DNA of 64,000 nt from Rhabdophis nuchalis (GCA_039707465.1 CM077643.1:374641419-374705418), one strand, 5' to 3'; counted from the stretch's first letter, positions 12,501-24,378 are shown. Notes: generated by a model not told the origin, from the letters alone. Made by a program: numbers and translations.

Positions 12501-12508
12501 TTTTAAAG

Positions 12509-12643
12509 CAGGGATGTCCAAACTTGGGAACTTTAAGACTTGTGGACTTCAACTCCCAGAATTCCCCAGCCAGCTATGCTGGCTGGGGAATTCTGGGAGT
12601 TGAAGTCCACAAGTCTTAAAGTTCCCAAGTTTGGACATCCCTG
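12509..12643. mobile_element. Perfect foldback hAT-like element, 135 bp
   Basis: Two 66-base arms, starting CAGGGATGTCCAAACTTGG, are exact reverse complements around a TAT loop. A perfect 8-bp duplication TTTTAAAG flanks it at 12501-12508 and 12644-12651. Same-length relatives lie at 14056, 36810 and 38614. Confidence 0.92.
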
Positions 12644-12690
12644 TTTTAAAGAGTCTATAGAGATTCTCAGTCATCCAGGTCATGATTGTC

Positions 12691-12861
12691 CCAAAGGTGA
12701 TTTTTCAAGAGGCAACTGGAATTTCTTCATTTTTCTTTGAAGATGTTTCACTTCTCATCCAAGAAACTTCTTCAGAGCTGAAGAAGCTTCTTGGATGAGA
12801 AGGTAAGCATTTTCAAAGAAAAACCAGAAAGTCCAGTTGTCTCTTGAAAAAGCACCTTTGG
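12691..12861. repeat. Second foldback repeat, AAGAAGCTTCTTGGATGAG type
   Basis: Arms run from CCAAAGGTGATTTTTC to a centre at GAAGAAACTTCTTCAG and AGCTGAAGAAGCTTCTTGG, and back to GAAAAAGCACCTTTGG. A single-arm relative starts near 12952. No target duplication was recognised. Confidence 0.65.
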
Positions 12862-13064
12862 ATCATTTTTCAGAGTGCTTTGAACAGTTATTAAATGAAT
12901 CGTTGTAAGTTGAGAACTCCCCATGTTGCATGTCCAATCTTTTGGGATCCCAAAGGTGATTTTTCCAAAAGACTTCCTTGGGGTTTTTTTTTTTCCTTTT
13001 AAAAACTTTTCACTTCTCACTGGAACATGTTCAATGCTATTCCAACTTCTCTTAATTCTTCTTA

Positions 13065-14047
13065 AAGTGTGATTCGGACAAAGGCAAATAAAGTGAAACA
13101 TTGACCTCCTGTCATATGGAACTTTACTTCAGCTATCTTACATCGATAACCCATATTGCTTTTGTTAAGGACTTTGCAAGATCTTTTTTCACAAGTATCT
13201 TTAGAAAAACTGAATAATGATAAGTTCTAGTAACGTTATGGTGTTTTTCCTTCTAGCTTTTTCTGAGATCCTGGTGTTAGACGTTAGCTTGGATATGTCC
13301 TCTTAAAGGCAGAAAATACCCATGTATATATTGATGGTGCTTTACTAAAAATGGTAAATCATCATCATTATCGTAACCTTTTTGATGAAACAGATATTTT
13401 CAGTCCTCAAACAACATAGAAACTTGATTATGCATCAAGTTTTGAATTCTTTCTTTTTGCACCTCCTCTTTGTGTTCCTTGCAGGCTTGTCCTTACTTAT
13501 TTCTTTCCTCAACTAGCCCACGCAACCAGATTGCTGATTGGCAACTTATTGAACCAGATTTTGGAGGGTTGGGTTGAAGGGAATTGATCAGTTTCCTTTC
13601 AAGAGGGACAATTCCCATTCCATTTATGTACATTTATTTAGACCAGGAAAAGGACTCTAAGCATCCCCTTTGCATCCTGATATTACAATATAATTCCTGA
13701 TGGAATAATGGCTAAATTTGAACCAGGTGTTTTCTTCAGTCACACACACACTGAGATTCAAAGTAAAGATGATAATGGAAGAGAGGGTGATCTCTGGTGA
13801 GTACCGTTAATCATCTGAACTTCTTTCTGCAAAGATTGTTGGCCTCTGAGAGGTTTTCCACTCCCACTCCTAAAATAATACATTCTAAAACTATATCCCA
13901 AATGGGCTATAAAATATTATTATTGGTCACAGGGTCTGCTAGATGTTTAGACGGGATTTGGCATTTTTATCCATCTATCAAGTCCTTCCCAAGAATCTGG
14001 GAGAGACAGCAGTGGATGTTTGATGGTGTTGAAGGTCTTGTTGCAGG
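13065..14047. other. Intergenic, no gene seen
   Basis: Unique-looking sequence. The 13797-14150 frame runs into the adjacent foldback element and matches no family. Confidence 0.4.
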
Positions 14048-14055
14048 TTGTAAAC

Positions 14056-14190
14056 CAGGGGTCTCCAACCGTTGCAACTTTAAGTCTGAAGGACTTCAGC
14101 TCCCAGAATTCTCCAGCCAGCACAGCTGGCTGGAGAAATCTGGGAGCTGAAGTCCTTCAGACTTAAAGTTGCAAAGGTTGGAGATCCGTG
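14056..14190. mobile_element. Foldback hAT-like element, 135 bp, CAGGGGTCTCCAACC subfamily
   Basis: Near-perfect inverted arms around a CACA-type centre, flanked by the perfect 8-bp duplication TTGTAAAC (14048-14055 and 14191-14198). Confidence 0.9.
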
Positions 14191-14428
14191 TTGTAAACTG
14201 TTCTAAGTAAAGCTGCCTTTTACAATTGATTGGTCATTTTGTTAATGCCAATAATGTTCGAGTGGTGGCCCAGAAGCTTTGGAAGTGCACCCAAGGCATC
14301 TATTACCTGTTACTACTGTTATACATTTATCACAGCTATTGGTCAACTCAAGCTGGCAAATTTACACCTACATACCTCTTCTAGAGACCTCATCTTCTCA
14401 CCAGAGCACCGTTTGCATCCCTCTAGAA

Positions 14429-14825
14429 CAGGGGTGTCAAACTCAAGGCCCGGGGGCCGGATGCAGCCCACAGAGTGCTTAGATCTGGCCCACAAGGCTG
14501 CCCTAGAAACAGCAAAGGACCGGCCTGTGGTGCCTCTGCCAGCAAAAACAGAGCTTGGGAAGGCCGTGTGCAGCCCTCCCAGGCTCCATTTCAGCTGTGA
14601 CAGCCTCCTGCCACCCTCTGCCTGTAAAAACGGAGCTCAGGGGGCCTGCCATAGCTGAAAATGGAGCTCTGGAGCCCATTTTCACTGATAGAGCACTTGG
14701 GCCACCACAGACGACCCTGACATGAGTGACGTCACACCCACTCTGGCCATGCCCACCCTGCCCCGCCCCCAAGGTCAAACACAACCTTGATGCGGCCCTC
14801 AATGAAATCGAGATTGAGACGCCTG
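14429..14825. mobile_element. Non-autonomous hAT-like element, CAGGGGTGTCAAACTC long form
   Basis: Termini CAGGGGTGTCAAACTCAAG and CGAGATTGAGACGCCTG, with the perfect 8-bp duplication CTCTAGAA at 14421-14428 and 14826-14833. The interior is GC-rich (GGCCCGGGGGCCGGATGCAG) and non-coding. Relatives lie at 29276 and 50903. Confidence 0.9.
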
Positions 14826-14833
14826 CTCTAGAA

Positions 14834-15640
14834 TATGAGGAGGCAAAAGGAAAGATTCATGTTCACCATTCTTTATCAGTCCACTAGAAATGTCATTGTG
14901 CTGAGAAACAGGCTGGTAGGCAATGCCACTGTTGTAACAGGGAAGCCCTTTACTCTGTGCATCCCACCTGCTCAACAGCATAGAAGATGCATCCATGTTG
15001 CAAAGGCAGCTTAGTCAAGGTGGCCAGACAAAAGTGTGAGTCACTATCACCAGACCGGAGATGACCAGGAATGGGTACAGTTGAGGCACCAGCTGTGCAA
15101 ATATACTCCATCAACTTGGCACAAGCTGGCTTCCTGTTCCAAAAATGGCACCTGGAATCAAGAGCCATTTCATACATCCAGGCTCCTCATGTATAGACCA
15201 TTGATGACTCTTTCCTGGTACAAGTAGCTCTCAAGTGATTACCCAAGGAACTCAGGATCAAATGGTAGTTTGATGCCCTCTAATTGCAATTCCGAAGAAA
15301 GTAACTCATTGCAGCAGCCTTTGCATCTGCAGCAAGTCTGGTACGTCAGTATGTGATCTATGGAACTGCATTTGGATTAACCCAACTGGAAGAGGCTGCA
15401 TATATTTACATGGCACAGAATCATTCTTGTTTAGTAATGTAGTCCATTTTTTAATAGAGCAAATTAAAACTTTTCTAACTTCTTTTCTATTTTCTTTTAT
15501 CTTTTTTACTGGGCAAGAGAGGTACTTCGAGCAAAAACTTGAACTGGGACAGCCTGCTAAGTTTAGATTGTAAGAATGAACTTTGCTTTTCAGTATCCCA
15601 GCAATATATGTTTTTGTATATGTTATAGAGTCTTCCGATA
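14834..15640. other. Intergenic, no gene seen
   Basis: No recognisable coding sequence or repeat family. Confidence 0.4.
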
Positions 15641-15967
15641 GCAGTCTTCCGATATCGCAGGGGTTGCCACAAGGAAGACGGAGTCAAACTATTCTCCAAG
15701 GCACCTGAGGGCAGAACAAGAAGCAATGGGTGGAAACTAATCAAGGAGAGAAGCAACTTAGAACTGAGGAGAAATTTCCTGACAGTTAGAACAATTAATC
15801 AGTGGAACAGCTTGCCTCCAGAAGTTGTGAATGCCCCAACACTGGAAGTCTTTAAAAAGATGTTGGATAGTCATTTATCTGAAACTGTATAGGGCTTCCT
15901 GCCTAGGCAGGGAGTTGGACAAGATGACCTCCAAGGTCCCTTCCAACTCTGCTATTGTATTGTATTG
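15641..15967 (+). mobile_element. CR1 LINE 3' end with TATTG tail
   Basis: C-terminal CR1 ORF2 codons with damage (KLIKERSNLELRRNFLTVR, WNSLPPEVVNAPTLEVFKKM) and the tail GTTGGACAAGATGACCTCCA. It ends in three TATTG units at 15953-15967. Confidence 0.9.
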
Positions 15968-16073
15968 TATATGTGTGTGTGTATGTGTATGCGTATGCAT
16001 ATGCATATGTATATACGTATGTGTATACATACAGTATATATACACACATACTGTATATACATACATATACAAA
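15968..16073 (+). repeat. TG/TA-rich microsatellite
   Basis: Alternating purine-pyrimidine repeats (GTGTGTGT, TATACATACATATA) lie between the CR1 tail and the Sauria SINE. Confidence 0.9.
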
Positions 16074-16074
16074 A

Positions 16075-16425
16075 AGTAAAAGTTCCCTCGCACACATGTG
16101 CTAGTTGTTCCTGACTCTAGGGGGTGGTGCTCATCTTCATTTCAAAGCCGAAGATTCAGTGCTGTCTGAAGAGGTCTCCGTGGTCATGTGGCCGGCATGA
16201 CTCAACGCCGAAGGAGCATTGAGGACTGTTACCTTCCCACCAAAGGTGATTCCTATTTTAGTAATTTTGCATTTTTTACGTGCTTTCGAACTGCTAGGTT
16301 GGCAGAAGCTGGGATAAGTAACAGGAGCTCACTCTGTTATGTGGCGCTAGGGATTTGAACTGCCCGAACTGCCAACCTTTCTGATCGACAAGCTCAGTGT
16401 CTTAGCCACTGAGCCACCGCGTCCC
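16075..16425 (-). mobile_element. Sauria-type tRNA-derived SINE
   Basis: On the minus strand it starts GGGACGCGGTGGCTCAGTGG, with a Pol III A box and then a B box (AGTTCAAATCC-like). The body runs to a TTTACTTTTT end. ACATATAC occurs just outside both ends as a likely target duplication. Confidence 0.9.
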
Positions 16426-16429
16426 TCAC

Positions 16430-17265
16430 ACATATACATGCAAACATATAAAATGGTTATCCAAAGAATGTGGAGCCAAATGGGCCCAACAACTTGACAG
16501 GCACTCAAAAAGGTAGCCAGAAGTATCTTGATGTCCAGAAGCACTGAGTTGGCTGTCCTTAAGGTATCCTACTATGATTCTAACAAATAGGGCTAGGAAA
16601 GTGGGCATTATGCAGCATGTGCGATGGGCACTGGGTTGGAGAAAGTTGTTCTGGAGAGTAAACAGACCTGCTTTGATTTTTATTTTGGTTTACAAAGAAT
16701 ATTCAGAAACTTGGCAACAAGGTTACAGCTAATAGATTTCCGATTTCTGGTACGGATTCTCTCACATACAATGGAGTTCCTTTACACTGCAAGAGGGAGC
16801 AGGGCGCTTCCTGTTATGAAAACACAGCCAAAAGCCTGACATTCAGAGGGTCTATATGAGCATCGGCTCAAACAACAACACTGATTAAGATCTGCAGAGG
16901 AAAAAATGAAGTTAGTATCACCGCCCCCCAACAATGAGAAGGAGCAGCACTTAGAGTGACCCCAAGTCCATGGAGAGTCTACAAACATTGTTTACAGTAA
17001 TGGACAATAATTATACCTCTTGAGCACCACTTTGGGGAACTAAGAAAGCCATTTCTCCTAAAAATAAAAACCTGGGAGCATACCTGTTACGGTAAAATAC
17101 AATGACCATTAAGGTATATGGGGTTTATATGTTTATATTATATTTATATGTTATTATGAAAGCAGACCAGCACTCTGGGGTCATGACTGGCAGGGAAGCT
17201 GCAGAAGCCCTACATAAAAATGTAGAGAGAATTCAGATAGTTATGAATCCCTCAAATGTGCCACA
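16430..17265. other. Intergenic, no gene seen
   Basis: No recognisable coding or repeat family. Confidence 0.4.
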
Positions 17266-17269
17266 GACT

Positions 17270-17482
17270 TATTTATTTATGAGGGTCAACTTCTGGTGTC
17301 TGCGTAGACTAATCCATGCAGTTTTCTGAGCAAGAATTCCAGATGTGGTTTGCCCTTGCCTGCTTCCTAGGGATGAGAAGGAGTGAAGATCACCGAGCTG
17401 CATTTGTGTCTAAGGCAGGGCTAGAACTCACAATCTCCTGGTTTGTAGCTTGGTGCCTTAATCACTACACCAGGCCAGCTGT
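17270..17482 (-). mobile_element. tRNA-derived SINE (second family)
   Basis: Read on the minus strand: CTGGTGTAGTGATTAAGGC (A-box region), GTGAGTTCTAGCCCTGCC (B-box region), then a body ending in ATAAATAAAT. Confidence 0.75.
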
Positions 17483-17589
17483 CATGATTCTTTTTTAGTC
17501 TTTTGAATTGGGAAGGATAGGCTGTATTATATAAGTGTATTCACACAGAGGGAGATTGGTCTGCACCTTTTTTTTCCTTTTTGTGCATA

Positions 17590-18262
17590 TAAGATTTATT
17601 TATTTATTTATTATTAGATTTATACCCCGCACCTTCTCCAAAAAGGACCCAGGGCGACGCACAGGAAATTTAAAAAACATAACAAATATAACAAAAATAC
17701 AAAATTTTAAAAAAACCAATTAAATATTAAATATACCCTGGGCTAAAATTGTGTAAAATCCCCCAAATAAAACTATCTAAAAATGGTCAAAACGGGAGGT
17801 TATGCTAGGCCGGCTTGTTGGAAAAGGTGCATCTTAAGATGCTCGCGGAAGAGGCGGAGGTCTGAGATGGTACGTAGTTCGGGGGGTAAGTCATTCCAGA
17901 GGGTAGGGCCTGCCACAGAGAAGGCCCTTCCCCTGGGTGTCGCCAACCGGCATTGCCCAGCCGATGGCACCCTGAGAAGGCCCTCTCTGTGGGAGCGGAT
18001 CGGACGAAGGGATGTATGGGGCAGAAGACGGTCTCACATATAACTAGGCCCCGAGCCATGGAGCGCTTTGAAGATGGTCGTCAAAACCTTGAAGTGCACT
18101 CGAAAGGCCACAGGCAGCCAGTGCAGCTCGCGCAGGAGAGGTGTTATGTGGGAGAACCTAGAGGCTCCCATAATCACCCGTGCGGCCGCATTCTGGACTA
18201 GCTGTAGCTTTCGAGTGCACCTCAAGGGAAGCCCCATGTAGAGAGTGTTACAGTAGTTACAT
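17590..18262 (-). mobile_element. L2/CR1-group LINE 3' end, reverse orientation
   Basis: The minus-strand ORF fragments read LYMGLP-type GLPLRCTRKLQLVQ, LHWLPVAF, PIRSHREGLL-like and ALWNDLPP-like text. The 3' UTR has the CCGCCCTGGGTCC motif, and the tail at 17590-17612 is TTTA-rich. Confidence 0.88.
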
Positions 18263-18288
18263 TTAGCCAGCTAAGGCAATGTATATGT

Positions 18289-18678
18289 CAGTATTGGAGA
18301 ACCTTTTTGGCACCAAGTGCCGAAATGGGAGCACGCACGTGTGGGAGTGCCAAAAAATGGAAGAGGAGTTCCACGGCATGCATGTGTGCACCGGGAAGCT
18401 GAGCTTCTGGTTTCTGGCATGTGCATGCGCGCCAGCCACCTGGTCTTCTGGTTTCTGGCATGGATGCCAGAAACCAGAAGCTTAGCTTCCTAGCATGCAC
18501 ATGTGCACCAGGGAGATTTCTCTTCCAGTTTCCAGCACTCTCACGTGTATGAAGACCAGCTGGCTGGCGTGCATCTGCACACCAGAACCTGGAAGAGCAA
18601 TGGGCGACAGCTGGCGTGCCCTGAGAGATGGCTTTATTTGCCACTTCTGGCGCATGTGCCATAGGTTTGCCATCATGA
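18289..18678. mobile_element. Non-autonomous hAT-like element, CAGTATTGGAGAACCT family
   Basis: Termini CAGTATTGGAGAACCT and AGGTTTGCCATCATGA are inverted-repeat related. A perfect 8-bp duplication GTATATGT flanks it at 18281-18288 and 18679-18686. The interior contains internal inverted copies of GCTTCTGGTTTCTGGCAT. A likely relative lies at 43340-43739. Confidence 0.85.
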
Positions 18679-18689
18679 GTATATGTATT

Positions 18690-19860
18690 TTAACTTAACA
18701 GACTTGTACTGTACATTCCTCCACATATACCATGTTTCCCAAAAACATTTCTTATTTTCTTTTGACCCCCCCCTAAAATAAGCCCTTGGCCCTATTTCAG
18801 GGAGGTTTTATTATTTTTGAGGTGCAGGAGGCAGCGAGCATGGTCACCTCATGGCTGTGTTGCAATATTTTCAGGGAGGGCTTATTTTTGGGGCAGAGCT
18901 TATTTTAGCGCATGCACTCAAAAACCCAATTGGGCCTATTATCTGGGGAGGTCTTATTTTCACGGAAACAGGGTAAACTGAGAAAAAGTCACTCAGTAAA
19001 CAAAGTATTGCATTATTATATTGTAAATCACACTCACCCACAAGCCTTTTACCTGTATTCATACTTGTAACTATTGGATTAAAGAGAACAATACAATACA
19101 AGTTCCCTACTCTAACACCTATTAAGGGGAGAAAGAGCCATGGCTACACACTAGAAATATTTTTCATAAAAGAAATTGTTAGCAAAAAGCCACTCATGTG
19201 GGTTCACAAGTTATTGACCAGGTATAACCTCCTGGAGTTGTCTATTAGGAATGATGCCTCATCTTTGTCATAGAATCAATTGGGTATTGGCCAAGGTTGC
19301 CATTCAGACTTTCCCTGGGTACTGTCTGTCTGACTTGAAAATCTCTCAGCTGACTGAAGTCATGAACAAGTCACTGATAAGATGTTCTATCAAGCCTTCA
19401 TCAGGTATTATCGTAGAAAATGTTTCTTTTTAAAAAGTATTACAAGATGGCAAGAGATTTGAAATCTGAGCAGGGACCTAAAGAAGAGGTGCTGCCTCAG
19501 AATTGCCCAGCTCGCTAGTAACATCTGCTGCTATTTCTCAGGTTTCATGGCAAGCTGAAAAGATCAAAATAGGTATACCTTTCTCTGCAATTCTCTTGAA
19601 ATCTTTTTTGAGATTTCATCCTGCTCTGAGATAAGTTTTAAAATCCCCAAGAACCTGCCGTCCCCTGATTGGTCACCAGGTGGCAGCACAAAATGATTGC
19701 AATCTTACTCTCTTGCTCAATTGTCTTTGGAGGTTTTTCTATGCAGAAACATTGGCATATTCACTGGTTAGTTCTTTGGAAATGTTAATAAAGTGAGAAG
19801 CAGAAAAAGCTACTCCTGAATCCAGTGGCATCTACAGGTTTTTCTATTATCAGGAGAAAC
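18690..19860. other. Intergenic, no gene; decayed repeat at 18730-18985
   Basis: 18730-18985 looks like an inverted-repeat element (CATGTTTCCCAAAAACA at one end, TTTTCACGGAAACAGGG at the other, both TTTCC/GGAAA termini). The remainder is unique with no recognisable gene. Confidence 0.45.
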
Positions 19861-19863
19861 ATT

Positions 19864-19870
19864 GATTGGC

Positions 19871-19915
<45 letters not shown>

Positions 19916-19916
19916 A
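19864..19916 (+). repeat. (GATT)n microsatellite
   Basis: About twelve GATT units. Confidence 0.95.
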
Positions 19917-19967
19917 TGCACCCAAGTTATTGTTGATTCTTAGCAACCATGTAGATCCCCCCCCCAA

Positions 19968-20150
19968 CTGCAGCTGCCTGCAGTTTGGCAGTTCGAATCT
20001 CACCAGGCTCGAGGTTGAATCAGCCTTCCATCCTTCTGAGGTTGGTAAAATAAGGACCCAAATTGTTGGGGGCAATATGCTGACCACAGGGCTGTAAAGC
20101 ACTGTGAAGCAGTATATATATATATTCTAAGTGCTATTGCTATTACCAGT
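19968..20150 (+). mobile_element. Snake-type SINE ending in a CTATTG tail
   Basis: GGCAGTTCGAATCTCACCAGG is a tRNA B-box region. It is followed by GGTTGAATCAGCCTTCCATC, GGGCTGTAAAGCACTGTGAAG and a TATATA..CTAAGTGCTATTGCTATT end, a layout common in snake SINEs. The 5' part is missing. Confidence 0.7.
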
Positions 20151-20917
20151 CATTTGTGCCTCGTCAATAGAAAGTCACATCACATAAATTAAATTGCAAT
20201 CTTAATTCTACAGGACAAAATTTAATCCATTGTGGCCCTCTCACCATTGGAAAACCAGACTATTTGAAATGCACACTTGTCTACAAACATATCAACCACA
20301 GTTTAGCCTGAGATGATGTGCAAATTCAGTCCATGTGTTTATGCCATGTTGTGCTAATTCAATAAATTGAACTGACTGGGGAAACAAATGTTACATTAAC
20401 TAAGATAACCATGGTGTAGTATGGCCAGTGTATAGTATAAAATGTTCGCCTGGGACTGGGTCAGATTTGATCATAGTAACTCATGGGATGATTAGGGCCA
20501 GTCATTCTCTCACAGCATAACAAATCTCATTGCCTGGTATTTTGAGGATAAAGTGTGCCTTTTTAAATTCTTAAAGGGAAGTTTTATCTAATCAATAAAA
20601 TGAGGGTTTTTTTCTTCCTTCCTACTCCAACCACTTTGAAAGGCATCTATTCCCACTAAAACCAGCTCAAACAATATTTGTCAATCAGTTTGAAGCAATG
20701 GTTAAGAAGGACCTATTCTAAAGCAAGATTCCATGGCCAAATATGGACTCTTCCATCCCTGCCACATCATGAGGACATGACCCAGCCATTGAACATATTG
20801 CTCATGTTTTGGTCAACCGTCAACTCCATGCCCCTGACAGGCCTAGATATTTACCATCCCTACTTGAAAGAATAGCCCGTAGGGACCTGAATCTCATATT
20901 GTTGTATTTCCTCCTGG
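20151..20917. other. Intergenic; possible decayed tRNA-SINE at 20420-20550
   Basis: 20420-20550 shows a tRNA-like head (GGCCAGTGTATAGTATAAAATG) and a GGGCCAGTCATTCTCTCACAG block of the second SINE family. Otherwise nothing is recognised. Confidence 0.35.
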
Positions 20918-21463
20918 TGTTGTGGTCCGCTGTTGGCCGGCAGAGGGGTCAGGAAAGCCGGACAGTGAGGAGGTTGAAGATGAATATGGGCCAGTCCTGG
21001 AGTTTGGGGAAGGCTCGAACGAGGGCTCTGTGTCATAACTCTGAGTTATGTGCTGCCTCAAGATCCTCCAGAGTCGGACATCAACGAGGCAGAAGAACAG
21101 AGGGAGTGTGTTCCCAGTGCACATATGCGCAGAGTTTCCAGAAGGCAAGAACAGTTAAGACAGAAGGGATGACTCAGGAGTAAGGCTTGGAGGTGATTGC
21201 CCCCCACTCCTGCCCCAATAGGACATAAAGGAGGAGCAGAGGCACATGAGCCTTTGCAGGAAGCAACTTTGTTCATGCTGGTCACTTTACATTCTGAAGC
21301 TCTGTTTTGACTCTTTACTCCATGTGGCCTTTCCAAGCTAATTGCCAATTAAGTCTTTGGCAGTATTTCAAGGACGATAAAGATAGGTGCTTATCAGCTT
21401 TATCCCGGAAGATTTTGGCAGCCTACTGTCAGACTCTTTACAAACTATTTGGGACTCATTACA
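20918..21463 (+). repeat. Unidentified LTR-like repeat, copy 2
   Basis: Starts TGTTGTGGTCCGC, ends TTACA, and is homologous to 3870-4356 in reverse. An ATAAAG box and a GAGGAGCAGAGGC block lie mid-element. TG..CA termini suggest a solo LTR, but no matching flanking duplication was found. Confidence 0.4.
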
Positions 21464-21474
21464 CTCTGTGAATG

Positions 21475-21971
21475 AACATTTGGTCACCACGATGTAGAAA
21501 AGACGTGGAGACTGTAGAAAGAGTGCAGAGAAGAGCAACAAAGATGATTAGGGGACTGGAGACTAAAACATATGAGGAACGGTTGCAGGAACTGGGTATG
21601 TCTAGTTTAATGAAAAGAAGGACTAGGGGAGACATGATAGCAGTGTTCCAATATCTCAGGGGTTGCCACAAAGAAGACGGAGTCAAACTATTCTCCAGGG
21701 CATCTGAGGGCAGAACAAGAAGCAATGGGTGGAAACTAATCAAGGAGAGAAGCAACTTAGAACTGAGGAGAAATTTCCTAACAGTTAGGACAATTAATCA
21801 GTGGAACAGTTTGTCTCCAGAAGTTGTGAATGCCCCAACACTGGAAGTCTTCAAGAAGATGTTGGATAGCCATTTGTCTGAAATGGTATAGGGCTTCCTG
21901 TCTAGGCAGAGAGTTAGACTAGATGACCTCCAAGGTCCCTTCCAACTCTGCTATTGTATTGTATTGTATTG
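21475..21971 (+). mobile_element. CR1 LINE 3' end, open reading frame intact
   Basis: An uninterrupted frame, 21472-21891, encodes the CR1 ORF2 C-terminus ([48 protein letters not shown]). The tail TAGACTAGATGACCTCCAAG and four TATTG units (21952-21971) follow. It is 5' truncated. Confidence 0.93.
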
Positions 21972-22272
21972 TATAATTCACAACCTTTGAAATAAAAAGA
22001 GGATTTTGGGGACCAAGCATCTGCTTTTTACTGTATCAGGATGTCTAGGTCAGAACACCTGGACTCTGTAAGCAGAACTCCTAAGTTATATAGTCAAAGC
22101 AGTTTACCTAAGAACCCATTATATTAAACACATTGGGGGATCATGTAAGGATGATGTACTTATATGAAGGCTGATTATTTGTGTTTATCATCTATGTATT
22201 TTATTACTGTATTTTCTTTCATCTATTTTGTCTTGAGATTAGATCCTAATCAATTAACTACTCTCCTACTAC

Positions 22273-22655
22273 AGGCAGTCCTCAAGTTCTGACTACAATT
22301 GACCCCAACATTTGAGACATTTGTTAAATGGGTTTTGCCCCATTTTACAATCTTTCTTGCCACAGTTGTTAAGGGAATCATAGCAGTTGATAAGAATAAC
22401 ATAGTTGTTAAGTGAATCTAGCTTCTCCATTGATTTTGCTTGTCAAAAAGTTGTAAAAGGTGATCACATGACCTCAGGACACAGCAACGGTCATAAGTAT
22501 GAACCAGTTGCCAAGCATTTGTATTCTGATCGCATGATCAAGGGGAAATGCTACATAGGTTGTACGTGTGTAAAACAGGTCATAAGTCACTTTTTTCAGT
22601 GTCGTCGTAACTTTGAACAGTCATTCAATGAACTGTTCTATGTCGAGGGCTACCT
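22273..22655. mobile_element. Interspersed DNA-transposon-like repeat, 'AGGYAGTCCTCRAC' family, fullest copy
   Basis: Imperfect inverted termini AGGCAGTCCTCAAGTTC and TATGTCGAGGGCTACCT enclose an AT-rich non-coding body. The target duplication is not clear. Other copies at 9536 and 12188. Confidence 0.6.
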
Positions 22656-22659
22656 AGAC

Positions 22660-23549
22660 TATTGTTTCCACACTGTGCCCCTCTTTCATCGTTCTCTTCT
22701 GTGTTGTATAATATTTTTGCACTGTTTGCTATTTTTGTTCTATTTCGCTTGTATGATTTGAATTCACTTGTCTCTCCTCCCGCTAATTATGCTGATTAGG
22801 CAACCTGTTAAAAAAACAAATGTAGCAAACAAACAACCATCCATAGGAAACACCGGTGAATCCCAGTTGTCACGTAAAGCGTGAAAAAGGATCTGCGTAA
22901 TCTACTGAAGGGGCATTTGCGTTTTCGGAAGGGAAGCAGAGAGCCCTGAGAAAAAGAAACCCAAAACAAACAAGCTAAAAATTATAGTAGGCGCACACAA
23001 TTGCAGCATCTTTTATACGCGAAACATAGCTGTGATAATGAGTCACCAGGGAATCTAGTTGTTTGTTTTTTTTCAAAATATCCCTTCGGTTGAGAATATG
23101 GAGTCTTGGCTGTTCTCTATTGGCATCGGGCTGGATGGGACACGGTCTTCTCTCTCTCTCTCTCTCTCTTTTTGGCCACAAATGAATGCAGAAGCTACCC
23201 ACAAGGGGAAAAGGAAACCCCTAATGGAGTTCTGAATAGACCTGTGAAAAGGGATAATAAAAGTTGTCCTGGATTTCCTCTCCCAGCAGGTGCTTCCTTT
23301 GGCCCTTCTGTTCATTCATAAGATAGGTAGCCACAGGCTGCCAAGATTGTTCTTTCAGCCAAAACCCTCGTGCTCTGGCCAGACGGTGAGAGAAAAGGTC
23401 CTTTGTTCAGTGGGTCAGTGACAGCCTCCCCACCAATATTAACAGAGAACCTGTTGAAGTGTGAGTGTTAATACCCTGAACAGAACTGAGCCCAATTGGA
23501 ATGTTTTTTTTCTCTTCCTTCCAATATACTGGTATGCCTCTTAAGGTTG
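22660..23549. other. Intergenic, no gene; CT microsatellite at 23147-23170
   Basis: Frames in this stretch arise from the CT array or lack family motifs. Confidence 0.45.
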
Positions 23550-23557
23550 GAGTGCAT

Positions 23558-23741
23558 CAGTGGTGGGATTCACTCTTACCGCTTCACAAATGTGAGTGCA
23601 CGCACTGCGTCTGCACATGTGCACTGCCTTCTGTGCATGCGCAATGCTCACACATTACATCGGGGCGAATGGGCGGAGCCTCCCACAGTTGCCGCTACCA
23701 GTTCGCTCGAACCAGAGAGAACCAGTAGAATACCACCTCTG
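23558..23741. mobile_element. Short hAT-like element, CAGTGGTGGGATTC family
   Basis: Termini CAGTGGTGGGATTC and AATACCACCTCTG. A perfect 8-bp duplication GAGTGCAT flanks it at 23550-23557 and 23742-23749. Confidence 0.88.
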
Positions 23742-24102
23742 GAGTGCATGTACAGTAGAGGGTAAACTGCAGTGTATTCTGTACTTCGTAGTCTTAAAAC
23801 ACCTAGAAAGGCCTCCAATCTCCTCAACAGTGATTATAAATGTTTGAAAGCACAAGTGTGTGAAGATTAATTTCCTCACTTTCTAGGCCATGCTTCTAAA
23901 CTGGTCTAGAAACATGTAGAACTGACAACTCAGTGATGCTTCCCTGTAGAGAGAACCACCAGTTTTGGTGGGCTGCCAGCTCTGGACTGGCTCCATCCAT
24001 CTGGGCACTTCACTGGTTCTTCATTTGTGCCCTTCCCAGAGAGCTTCCAACCAGCAGAGTCAATGGAAAAGCTAGCAGTAAAATCACGAGTTGTGGTCAT
24101 GG

Positions 24103-24378
24103 CAGAGGTGGTATTCAGCAGGTTCTGACCAGTTCTGGAGAACCAGTAGTGGAAATTTTGAGTAGTTTGGAGAACTGGTAAATACCACCTCTGACTGGCC
24201 CCGCCCCCATCTATTCTCTGCCTCCTGAGTCCCAGCTGATCGGGAGGAAATGGGGATTTTGCACTATCCTTCCCCTGGAGTGGGGAGGGAATGGGGATTT
24301 TGCACTATCCTTCCCCTGCCATGCCCACAAAGCCACACCCACATAACCAGTAGTAAAAAAATTTGAATCCCACTACTG
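24103..24378. mobile_element. Short hAT-like element, CAGAGGTGGTATTC family
   Basis: Termini CAGAGGTGGTATTC and GAATCCCACTACTG. A perfect 8-bp duplication GGTCATGG flanks it at 24095-24102 and 24379-24386. It shares GTGGAAATTTTGAGTAGTT with the 10070 copy. Confidence 0.88.

Noticed and set aside
16360..16425. tRNA gene on the minus strand
   Set aside because: The A and B boxes belong to the head of a Sauria-type SINE. The same head is at 26820-26890 and 60550-60625, joined to the same SINE body.
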